A DNA stretch of 64,000 nucleotides, from positions 372,001-436,000 of the forward strand of contig CBDBED010000002.1 of NCBI GenBank assembly GCA_965204245.1, written 5' to 3'. Position numbers and translations under genes: made by a program. Shown piece after piece: positions 48,141 to 55,523 of the stretch. This DNA is from JAAXIE01 sp965204245. GTDB lineage: Bacteria; Chloroflexota; Dehalococcoidia; Lucifugimonadales; JAAXIE01. Within the stretch, counting starts at the first letter, position 1. The number at the start of each line of letters is the position of its first letter. The notes beneath the pieces were generated by a model. That model was not told the DNA's origin. It was given only the letters and a program-made list of their open reading frames with translations, and did no database searches.

Positions 48141-50159
48141 ATGAAGATGCTCACGCTGCTGGTCGCGCTTGTCCTCCTAGTCGCCCTGGGCTGTTCCGGC
48201 GGCCTTTCCGAGTCCGATGTCCGGCAGATGATCCAAGAGTCCGCCGCCTCCGGCCCCCAAGGCGAACCAGGTGAGCCCGGCCCTGCTGGCCCCCAAGGCC
48301 CCAAGGGAGACCAAGGCGACCCAGGGCCCGCTGGGGCTCAAGGCACCCAAGGCGATGCTGGCGCCCCCGGTCTCCAAGGCGAACCCGGCGAGCCCGGCCC
48401 CCAAGGTGCCAAAGGAGACACCGGAGCCCCCGGTTCCCAAGGCCCACAGGGTGCAACCGGCGAGGTCGGCCCCCAAGGCCCCGCAGGTGAAAGCGGCCAA
48501 GCTATCGTACCACCCGGAGATGTGAGAGAAGAACAGGTGCTCCGCCTGCTGTACTGGCAGGCCCCTACCATACTCAACGCATATCTTTCGGGAGGCTTCA
48601 AAGACCGGGATGCCGCAGCTGTAACCCTCGAGCCCTTGGCGAAATACGATCCCCTCGGCAACCTAGTCCCCACACTAGCCAGGGAAATACCCACGGTGGC
48701 CAACGGCGGTGTCGCCGCCGACCTCACCTCCATCACATGGGCCCTCAAAGAGGGACTCAGATGGTCTAACGGGACGCCTGTGACCGCAGCCGACGTGGTC
48801 TTCACTTGGCGCTATTGCGTGCACGAAGACACGGGCTGCTCGGGGGGAGGCGCCTTCCACGGCATCGTCTCCGTAACCGCCTTGGACGACCGCACCGTGC
48901 GCATCGACTTCGATGCGCCCAGGGCCTATCCCTACACTGCCTTCGTTAGCACCGGCACGCCTATCATCAGCGAGGCCCAATTCGGCGACTGCATTGGCGC
49001 GGCTGCTGTCCAATGCCATGCTCAGAACAACGCCCCGCTGGGCACGGGCCCCTATCGCATCACCACCTTCTCGGCCAACGAACACGCGGTATACGAGCGG
49101 AACCCCTACTACCACGGTGCCCCCGCCTACTTCGACCGCGTCGTGATTAGTGGCGCACCCAGTGCAGAGGAGGCGGCTCGCAGGGTCCTTGAGGTGAGAG
49201 ACGCCGACTATGCTTGGAACCTGCAGATTGATCCCGAAACGCTCAGCCAAATGGAGGTCGATGGTCAGGGCGTCGTCGTTTCCGGCTTCGCCAGCTTGGT
49301 CGAGCGCATCGTTCTCAACCTGACCAACCCCGACCCCGGCTTGGATGACGACCGCTCCGAATACCTGAGCGGCAATAACCCCCATCCCATACTGAGCTTC
49401 AAGCCCATCCGCCAAGCCATGTCCATGTCCATCGACCGGCGCGTCATATCCGAGCAACTTTACGGCTTCGGCGGAGAGCCCACATGCAACTTCATCACTG
49501 GCCCCGTCCTCTACGTTTCAACCGCCAACGACGATTGCTTGGCACAGGATATCGAGGGCGCAATTCAGCTGCTTGATGACAACGGAGTGGTAGACGACGA
49601 CGGCGATGGCATCCGTGAATACCAAGGACTCCCCCTCCGTCTCACCTTGCAGACCTCCATCAACTCCGTCCGCCAAGCCACCCAGGAACTGGTACGCGAC
49701 TGGTGGCGTCAGATTGGCATAGAGACCGAACTGGTGCAGCACGATGGCAGCCTCTTCTTCGGCGGTGACCCAGTGGAAGACGCTGCCGCCACATATCGGC
49801 GCTTCTTCGCCGATGCCCAGATGTTCGCTAGTGGCGCCGGTATTGATCCCGAAGGATATCTCTCCGGGTCCCTGTGCCGCGAGATTCCCACTCGCGATAA
49901 CTACTGGGCTGGCGGGAACATCTCCAGGGCTTGCAACGAAGAATACGACGAGGTATTCGAGCAGCTAGCCCAAAGCCGGCCCGGACCCGAACGTGCCGAC
50001 CTAATCAAGCAGTTGAACGATATCTGGGTGCAGGACTACTACGAGATTCCCTTGGTCAACCGCGGCTACGTCTCCGCTCACCACGATACCCTGCTCGGCG
50101 TCTTCATCAACGGTTGGGACAGCGAGCTTTGGAACATCGGTGAATGGAGACGCCGGTAG
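48141..50159 (+). CDS. ABC-type solute-binding lipoprotein (family 5) with a collagen-like stalk
   Basis: A 672-residue protein. A signal peptide with lipobox VALGC (lipidated C18) is followed by a short helix and then an uninterrupted Gly-X-Y tract from residue 38 to 121 (28 triplets). Proline at X or Y is frequent, as in GEPGEPGPAG. Residues about 125-670 form a family 5 (dipeptide/oligopeptide, OppA-like) binding protein: EEQVLRLLYWQAPTILNAYL, WSNGTPVTAADVVFTWRY and LGTGPYRITTFSANEHAVYERNPYY (cited in parts). The stalk would hold the binding domain away from the membrane, perhaps as a trimer. No permease or ATPase genes are adjacent. I do not know of solute-binding proteins with such a stalk. 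Confidence 0.9.
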   Translation: MKMLTLLVALVLLVALGCSGGLSESDVRQMIQESAASGPQGEPGEPGPAGPQGPKGDQGDPGPAGAQGTQGDAGAPGLQGEPGEPGPQGAKGDTGAPGSQGPQGATGEVGPQGPAGESGQAIVPPGDVREEQVLRLLYWQAPTILNAYLSGGFKDRDAAAVTLEPLAKYDPLGNLVPTLAREIPTVANGGVAADLTSITWALKEGLRWSNGTPVTAADVVFTWRYCVHEDTGCSGGGAFHGIVSVTALDDRTVRIDFDAPRAYPYTAFVSTGTPIISEAQFGDCIGAAAVQCHAQNNAPLGTGPYRITTFSANEHAVYERNPYYHGAPAYFDRVVISGAPSAEEAARRVLEVRDADYAWNLQIDPETLSQMEVDGQGVVVSGFASLVERIVLNLTNPDPGLDDDRSEYLSGNNPHPILSFKPIRQAMSMSIDRRVISEQLYGFGGEPTCNFITGPVLYVSTANDDCLAQDIEGAIQLLDDNGVVDDDGDGIREYQGLPLRLTLQTSINSVRQATQELVRDWWRQIGIETELVQHDGSLFFGGDPVEDAAATYRRFFADAQMFASGAGIDPEGYLSGSLCREIPTRDNYWAGGNISRACNEEYDEVFEQLAQSRPGPERADLIKQLNDIWVQDYYEIPLVNRGYVSAHHDTLLGVFINGWDSELWNIGEWRRR

Positions 50160-50165
50160 GTGACG

Positions 50166-50630
50166 CTACAGGCCGCTGGCCCACTTGGCCAGCGGCCTGT
50201 CCGCTGCCGTAATCTCTTCCACCGACGTGTAGTAGTAGTCCTGCCACCCATCCCGTGGCAGCCCGGTAAATATCATCAGGTTCAACGGGTATTCGGCACT
50301 GTCCGACAGTTGCCGGAAGTCATCCCGGAACAAAAACGTCGGCTTCCCCAACGCGATAGCCATTCCCAGTTCCACCATCACCCCTTCATCAGGCGGCACA
50401 CCGTTGACGACGGCAAAAATCCCATCGGCATTCCTCACGTCCTCGAAATCGGCCTGCCCAATCTGGTAGGCCCAACCCGGCTGCGAGAAGTCCACTTGGT
50501 TATTACGTGCAAAGGGCTCCCACACCTCCAGCCCAAGCCCTTCCAGTGCGGCCACCAGCAAGGGCAGCAGCATCGTCTTCTGCTGCGTGGAAAACCCGTA
50601 GGGGTTCGCCAGATATATCGTCTTAGCCAT
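50166..50630 (-). CDS. Nucleoside 2-deoxyribosyltransferase-like protein
   Basis: A 154-residue Rossmann-like protein. The start MAKTIYLANPYGFS has the family phosphate-free ribose loop, ADFEDVRNADGIFAVVNG carries the Asp residues of the site, and DEGVMVELGMAIALGKPTFLF contains the catalytic glutamate (GVMVELG). It exchanges bases between deoxyribonucleosides or hydrolyses nucleoside 5'-monophosphates. Its stop lies 6 bp from the convergent lipoprotein gene. Upstream, beyond 210 bp, begins repeat array 2. Confidence 0.85.
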   Translation of the reverse strand: MAKTIYLANPYGFSTQQKTMLLPLLVAALEGLGLEVWEPFARNNQVDFSQPGWAYQIGQADFEDVRNADGIFAVVNGVPPDEGVMVELGMAIALGKPTFLFRDDFRQLSDSAEYPLNLMIFTGLPRDGWQDYYYTSVEEITAADRPLAKWASGL

Positions 50631-50793
50631 CGTGTTCTTCCTCTGTCATCGCTGAACATCCCGTCCCGGGCATCCCCCGCGTCCTGTGTGGCCACACAGA
50701 GTATCACGCTAGTGACCCATGACATTTTCCCGTTGCCCTCAACCTCACCTGCTGCTAACCTCAACTTAGGAAGCAGGTAGGGGACTGACCACT

Positions 50794-50926
50794 CAGGGGC
50801 GCCCCTGCCTTTCGTTTTCGTCCCCGCTTCCCAGAGGACACCATGATAAGAAAATACATCAGGACGCGACAATCCGATTTTGTCACACCCACGCGCCCGA
50901 CTCGGCTCGGCACAGGCAGTCAAATC
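50794..50926 (+). promoter_or_regulatory. Leader of repeat array 2: palindrome, ribosome-binding site, short ORF
   Basis: The palindrome at 50794-50807 lies 35 bases before the ATG at 50843; the array 1 leader has a hairpin at nearly the same distance. AGAGGA stands four bases before the ATG. The first 28 codons align without gaps with the leader ORF at 2942, sharing the start Met-Ile, and Asp-Phe-Val-Thr-Pro and Arg-Pro-Thr segments. Upstream, TTGCCC (50733) and TAACCT (50756) with 17-base spacing are only a weak promoter candidate. Confidence 0.45.
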
Positions 50927-51036
50927 TGCCCGACGCCTAACGCTATGCCTGTATTTGTTTACGCTTTTTCACGCCACCGCCGCGACGAAATCCTCCAACC
51001 CCAATCTCACCCCCAACCCCCCGCCGTCCAACACCC

Positions 51037-51137
51037 ATTCGACACATGTGTCAGCTACGACTCAGCTACGACCACTCTACAAATTCGACACCGCTCAGAT
51101 ACAAATCACTTTTCCCCAGATACGAGGAGTGTCGAAT
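51037..51137 (+). repeat. 101-bp variable-word module E (word GTCGAAT / ATTCGAC)
   Basis: In plus orientation the words are ATTCGAC (51037-51043), ACTCTAC (51074-51080, two mismatches), ATTCGAC (51083-51089) and the inverted GTCGAAT (51131-51137). Boxes CAGCTACGA (twice, 2 bases apart), CAGATACAA and CAGATACGA lie between. Nearly identical to module C at 2453-2553, in opposite genome orientation. Confidence 0.9.
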
Positions 51138-51233
51138 GCCCCTATCTGCGTGTCGACGCCAATCCACCCAACATTCCCCCTTCCAAGTACGACGAAATCC
51201 GCCAGTACCGTTCAGCCGCCGGAATCTCCTCCC

Positions 51234-51334
51234 ATGAGACTGAATCGTCAGCTACGGCCCAGCTACGACCATGAGACGAATGAGACGCCTCTCAGATACG
51301 AAACAAATCGCTACAGCTACGAAGAGCGTCTCAC
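51234..51334 (+). repeat. 101-bp variable-word module F (word GTCTCAT / ATGAGAC)
   Basis: Words ATGAGAC at 51234-51240, 51271-51277 and 51280-51286 and the inverted GTCTCAC at 51328-51334; the spacing is identical to all other modules. Constant boxes CAGCTACGG, CAGCTACGA, CAGATACGA and CAGCTACGA. Filler sequences match module D of array 1. Confidence 0.9.
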
Positions 51335-51602
51335 GCCCTATCTGGCACGTGACTGCGCCCAACCCGGATTCCCGCCCCATCGGCACCAACCAAAGGTACG
51401 AAACACGACCACCCGGCCACCGACTATCGTCTCCGCCCACTCGGAGGGAGCATTACCGCGCATGTCCCCGCATCGCGCCCCGGCCAACAATCGAGGGTCC
51501 CTGCGATGGTGACATCCCGGCCTTCCCCGCCAACCCCCTCGTTGCTACAATACCCTTTGGACAATGTCTACCCCACCCGTGCACGGGAGAAAGGCGCGAG
51601 CC

Positions 51603-52793
51603 ATGAAACTCTTGCAATTCGATGAGCTTACCTATCCCTATGTTCCCGAAATCGGTTGGGAGACCAGGTTCAGCAACCGCTTCTGTGACCCCAAGCTGGT
51701 GCATCAGACCTACATGGAGCACATGGAGCAGTGGGCCTGCAGCGAGGACCAAGGCTTCGATGGCATCATGACCAACGAGCACCACTTCACCGCCTTCAAC
51801 ATCCAGCCCGCCTGCAACATCACCACCACTGCCGTCACCATGCTCACCAAGGAAATCAAGGTCGGCGTGATAGGCAACGTCATTCCCCTACGCCACCCCA
51901 TACGCACCGCCGAGGAGTTCGCCATGATGGACTGCCTCTCCGGCGGACGTTTCATCGGCGGCATAGTCAGGGGCATCCCCGCGGAATACGTCTCCTACAA
52001 CGTCGACCCCTTCACCAGCCGCGAAAGGCTCAAGGAGAGCTTCGACATCATTTTCAAGTGCCTCACTGAGGAGGAGTTTGATTATGATGGCAAGTACTAC
52101 CAGCTTACCAAGGTCTCCATCTGGCCCCGCCCCATCCAGAACCCCATCCCCTTCTGGATGCCCACGGGTTCCCTCGAAAGCATCGAGTTCTGCGCCGAGC
52201 GCAGGATAGTCGGCTGCCAAGTCTGGTTCCCTACAGAGATGTTCCGCGACTGCTTCGACACCTACCGGCAGGTAGCCCAGGAGAAATACGGCTGGAACCC
52301 GGCCTTCAGCACCTTCACCGGGTCCCGGTTCATCCACGTCGCTGAGACCAACGAACAGGCCATCGAGGAAGCCAAGCCCGCCCTCGACTACATGTTCGGG
52401 CCTCAAGGCTTCTCCCGCCCGCTGAACGCCCCTACCGCCTTGCCCGGACACCAGACCGACAGGTCCTTCTCCCACCGCACCCTCACGTCCGACGCTGGCC
52501 CCGATGCCCTCTCCAACGACATCCCCTTCGATGAGAGGCGTCGCAAGGGCGTCATGGTGTGCGGCGACCCCGACTACGTGACCGAGTGGCTGAAGAACGA
52601 CGCCGAGGTAGCGGGCTACGGCAACCTGCTGTGCATGTTCCGTTGTGGCAACATGTCCCACGACAAGGTCATGCGCTCTAAGGAGATGTTCGCCAAGTAC
52701 TGCCTGCCCGAACTTCAGAAACTCAACATAGACCAGCCCGGCACCGAGGCCCCCATACCCAGGTTGCCTTCCCAGACCCCCGTGGCCGCATAA
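51603..52793 (+). CDS. LLM-class flavin-dependent oxidoreductase (luciferase-like)
   Basis: A 396-residue enzyme from ATG 51603. The N-terminus MKLLQFDELTYPYVPE and the segments QGFDGIMTNEHHFTAFNIQP, VGVIGNVIPLRHPIRTAEEFAMMD and LSGGRFIGGIVRGIPAEY (each cited in part) are characteristic of bacterial luciferase-fold monooxygenases that use FMNH2 from a separate reductase. Similar proteins occur in large paralogous sets in marine Chloroflexota and are thought to attack recalcitrant organics; that context is inferred. The two following genes on the same strand, 31 and 49 bp apart, suggest an operon with an alpha/beta hydrolase. Confidence 0.9.
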   Translation: MKLLQFDELTYPYVPEIGWETRFSNRFCDPKLVHQTYMEHMEQWACSEDQGFDGIMTNEHHFTAFNIQPACNITTTAVTMLTKEIKVGVIGNVIPLRHPIRTAEEFAMMDCLSGGRFIGGIVRGIPAEYVSYNVDPFTSRERLKESFDIIFKCLTEEEFDYDGKYYQLTKVSIWPRPIQNPIPFWMPTGSLESIEFCAERRIVGCQVWFPTEMFRDCFDTYRQVAQEKYGWNPAFSTFTGSRFIHVAETNEQAIEEAKPALDYMFGPQGFSRPLNAPTALPGHQTDRSFSHRTLTSDAGPDALSNDIPFDERRRKGVMVCGDPDYVTEWLKNDAEVAGYGNLLCMFRCGNMSHDKVMRSKEMFAKYCLPELQKLNIDQPGTEAPIPRLPSQTPVAA

Positions 52794-52824
52794 GGCCCTT
52801 CTACTGCGTAAGGAGATCGAATAA

Positions 52825-53334
52825 GTGACCCTTCCCCTCTTCGACAACTCAAACTACAAGCTGACCAGCGACTCCGAGGAGGTCGTCGGCAGGACGGTCC
52901 AGCGGGATAACGGCCAGATTACCGCGATATGGCATATGCGCGTGCCCCAAGCCGGCCCCGACGGCATACCCTTCAAGGTCATCTTTGCCGGGCCCAACTT
53001 TGAGCAGCGGGGCAGTGCCTTCCGCCTCCATCTCGCCACCAATGACAACTCTCCAGTGGGAGATACCGCCGAGATTAAGCTGGAAACGGCCTTGGCCTCC
53101 GGTGACGACCACAAGGTGCTGTTCGAGGGCAGCTACGGCCAGTTCACCAGCATACCCAACCAGAACGCCTTCGATGCAGCCGTCGCCCTCCAGCAACGGG
53201 CCGAGGTCGGGAAGGACCACGCCATCCGCCTCCTCGTCTCCGTCCCCGAGGGAACGCCCGAGCCGGATCTGGCCGCCGAAGGCTCCTACTTCGAGTTCGA
53301 AGTCTACAAAATTTGGATGAACATATCCGCCTGA
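52825..53334 (+). CDS. Hypothetical protein in the LLM oxidoreductase operon
   Basis: A 169-residue protein starting at GTG 52825 with AAGGAG upstream. It has no signal peptide or membrane segment. The composition and alternating strands (ITAIWHMRV, IPFKVIFAG, AFRLHLATNDNS, IRLLVSVPEG, YFEFEVYKIWM) suggest an all-beta sandwich. I do not recognise a family. Its place between the flavin monooxygenase and the alpha/beta hydrolase suggests a role in the same pathway. Confidence 0.65.
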   Translation: MTLPLFDNSNYKLTSDSEEVVGRTVQRDNGQITAIWHMRVPQAGPDGIPFKVIFAGPNFEQRGSAFRLHLATNDNSPVGDTAEIKLETALASGDDHKVLFEGSYGQFTSIPNQNAFDAAVALQQRAEVGKDHAIRLLVSVPEGTPEPDLAAEGSYFEFEVYKIWMNISA

Positions 53335-53383
53335 CGCCGGTGCTGTCTCTGGCACCGTCATGGCAGGGCTTTGAGGTCATTCC

Positions 53384-54262
53384 ATGGTCACAAGTGGCTA
53401 CGCAGGGTTCGGTTCGCAGTTCAGCCGGGAAAGCGCCACCGTAGGAGGCATCACCGTCTTCTACCTGAAAGGGGTGCGCGGTGAGCCCCTGCTGTACCTC
53501 CACGGCCTCGGCGGGTGGGGAGCATGGGAACGCCACATCTTCAGCCTCGCCTTGAACTACTGTCCCTATGTCCCTCAGCTTCCGGGCTGGCGTGACGGGC
53601 GTGTGCCCGAGCGGGTCAAGTCGGTGAAGGACTACGCCGACCTCATGGTCGATCTCCTCGATACCCTCTCCATCCCCTCCTGCGTGCTTGTTGGCCATTC
53701 CATAGGCGGCTGGATTGCTCAGTACATCGCCGTCGACCACCCCTCCCGCGTGTCCAACCTCGTTCTGGTCGACGCCATGGGTGTAAGCGTGCCTGACCGC
53801 CCTGCCGCCGACCTTGTGAATATCGATCGGGAGACCTTCTACGGAGCGGCCTTCACCAAGATGGAGACCATCCGCGTAGCAGGCGACTTCGGCGACACCC
53901 CGGAAAGCATGCAGAATAACGAGGAATTCGAGAGCCAGTGGAAGGGCCGCGAGGTCCTCACAACGCTGGCCGGAGCCGACCCCAGTGATCCTGATCTCAC
54001 CAAGCGGCTGGGAGACATCAAAATTCCGACCCTCATCATGTGGGGTCGCGACGACGAATTGGTGCCCCTCCGCCACGGCGAGGTGCTTGCCGACGCCATA
54101 CCCAACTCCACTCTCGCCATCGTCGAAAGCGACGAACGGCAAACAGCGGGCCACTCCCCAATGCGCTACCGCGTCGAGACCTTCAACCTAGTGGTGCGCA
54201 ACTTCCTTATTGGTGGCCAGGAAGCCCCGCCCGAGGGCATGGTCACCATGGTCAAGGGCTAG
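53384..54262 (+). CDS. Alpha/beta-fold hydrolase
   Basis: A 292-residue hydrolase. LYLHGLGGWGAWERHI forms the oxyanion region, the nucleophile elbow is LVGHSIGGWIAQY (serine at about residue 107), and the acid lies in IMWGRDDELVPLRHGEV. The catalytic histidine is probably in TAGHSPMRYRVE. Similar to meta-cleavage hydrolases and other C-C or ester hydrolases. It follows the hypothetical gene by 49 bp and probably acts after the monooxygenase. Confidence 0.9.
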   Translation: MVTSGYAGFGSQFSRESATVGGITVFYLKGVRGEPLLYLHGLGGWGAWERHIFSLALNYCPYVPQLPGWRDGRVPERVKSVKDYADLMVDLLDTLSIPSCVLVGHSIGGWIAQYIAVDHPSRVSNLVLVDAMGVSVPDRPAADLVNIDRETFYGAAFTKMETIRVAGDFGDTPESMQNNEEFESQWKGREVLTTLAGADPSDPDLTKRLGDIKIPTLIMWGRDDELVPLRHGEVLADAIPNSTLAIVESDERQTAGHSPMRYRVETFNLVVRNFLIGGQEAPPEGMVTMVKG

Positions 54263-54315
54263 GTACGGGAAGTTCTATTCGCCGTAGCCAGACCACCTGA
54301 TAAGGAGTACAAGCA

Positions 54316-54702
54316 TTGGGAACCTTCTCATGGCCCATGACAATCGCCAGCTTGGATGGCGGAGAGTCTCAGACCGTAGATGCCACAGTCGATACAGGTG
54401 CTTTCTTCACGATGTTGCCCGGTAGCATGCTACGACAAATGGGCCTTGAGCCTGAGGACACAGTCGAACTGGAATTGGCTGATAGGCGGACTGTCGAGAG
54501 GCAAGTCGGCCATGCGCGGGTAACCTTGAACCCTCATGCCGCTGGCAACGGAGATGTCACAGCCAGATCGGTCATTACCTTGGTGCTCTTCGGAGACGAT
54601 TCCGATCCCATCTTGTTGGGGGCATATACGCTTGAAGGACTCCTCCTCGCCGTCGACCCCGTTCAACAGACGCTGATCCCGGCCCACCTCATCATGTACT
54701 AA
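54316..54702 (+). CDS. Retropepsin-like aspartic protease domain protein (clan AA)
   Basis: A 128-residue single-domain protein starting at TTG 54316 behind AAGGAG. The active-site motif is ATVDTGAFFTMLPGSML (Asp-Thr-Gly), followed by the flap-like VELELADRRTVERQVGHARV and the second conserved strand ILLGAYTLEGLLLAVD. These soluble single-domain proteins are related to viral retropepsins and would act as dimers; protease activity is not established for most. Its 3' end overlaps the convergent surE gene by 11 bp. Confidence 0.85.
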   Translation: MGTFSWPMTIASLDGGESQTVDATVDTGAFFTMLPGSMLRQMGLEPEDTVELELADRRTVERQVGHARVTLNPHAAGNGDVTARSVITLVLFGDDSDPILLGAYTLEGLLLAVDPVQQTLIPAHLIMY

Positions 54703-55501
54703 CACTGGAAACAACGCTCCCGCCCAACTGCGGCAACAGGTCATCTACCACACCCTCAAAGCGTGCAGCTTGCGTGGACTGCAGATTGAAATCCAGCGGG
54801 GTGATGGACACCCGGTTGTTGCGCAGGGCCCACACATCGGTGTCCTCGCCCTCGTCACGGTGCATCGGCTTGTTCCGGGTAATCCAGTAATACTTCCGAC
54901 GCCCGTCGTCGCCCTCACGCACGTTCTCGCTGTAACTCTTGCCAGCTAGCCGGCATAGCTGAATGTCCTTGATACTCTCCATGGGGTCATTCGGCACGTT
55001 CACATTGAGCAGGAAAGGCCCTGCCACCTCCCGCTCCTGCAGGCGTCCCACCAAGACCCCGAGAATCGTGGCTGCCACGTCGAACCGCGTATTCTTCACC
55101 GCTGCCACCGACACTGCGACCGAGGCGAACCCCCGCATGTAACCGTGCAGCGCGGCTCCCACAGTGCCCGATACGAATATATCGCTGGCAAGATTCGAAC
55201 CCATGTTGATCCCCGACACGACCAAGTCCACCGGCCCAACGAGCTTCTCCAATGCCAGCACGCAGCTATCTCCGGGAGTGCCCTCCACGGCGAAGGCCCG
55301 CACGGCGTTACCGCCCTCTTCCACTTGGGGAGCACACTCCGTGGCCCGGATTGGGACGTGTAGCGTCAGAGAGGGGCCAACGCCGCTCTGTTCACGGTCA
55401 GGGGCAGCCACAAATACCTCGCCATAAGGGCGCACGGCCTCTACCGCAGCCCACAGGCCCGGCGAGTTGATGCCGTCGTCGTTGGTTACCAGAATCTTCA
55501 A
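54692..55501 (-). CDS. surE: 5'/3'-nucleotidase SurE
   Basis: A 269-residue phosphatase. The N-terminal metal site MKILVTNDDGINSPGL (Asp-Asp), the serine in PDREQSGVG, and VVSGINMGSNLASDIFVSGTVGAAL are the family signatures (cited in parts). It removes phosphate from nucleoside 5'- and 3'-monophosphates and from short polyphosphate. Located 22 bp downstream of the methylmalonyl-CoA mutase gene on the same strand. Confidence 0.94.
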   Translation of the reverse strand: MKILVTNDDGINSPGLWAAVEAVRPYGEVFVAAPDREQSGVGPSLTLHVPIRATECAPQVEEGGNAVRAFAVEGTPGDSCVLALEKLVGPVDLVVSGINMGSNLASDIFVSGTVGAALHGYMRGFASVAVSVAAVKNTRFDVAATILGVLVGRLQEREVAGPFLLNVNVPNDPMESIKDIQLCRLAGKSYSENVREGDDGRRKYYWITRNKPMHRDEGEDTDVWALRNNRVSITPLDFNLQSTQAARFEGVVDDLLPQLGGSVVSSVST

Positions 55502-55523
55502 ATCTGGCCCCTCTCCTCTGTCC

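Larger units (their letters stand above)
50631..51602. other. 0.97-kb non-coding interval holding repeat array 2 and its leader
   Basis: No credible gene. From left to right there is a 14-bp perfect palindrome CAGGGGCGCCCCTG (50794-50807) followed by a pyrimidine-rich stretch. A site AGAGGA comes four bases before ATG 50843 of a short ORF alignable with the leader ORF of array 1. Spacer boxes CGACGAAATCC are at 50983 and 51190, and modules E and F follow. About 160 bp of unremarkable sequence comes before the LLM oxidoreductase. Overlapping open frames (143 and 210 codons) exist, but the conserved boxes fall in different frames. Confidence 0.78.

Noticed and set aside
48141..48510. Antisense open frames under the collagen-like tract
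   Set aside because: Produced by the periodic GGN codons of the stalk; the plus strand continues in one frame from a lipoprotein signal into a conserved binding protein.
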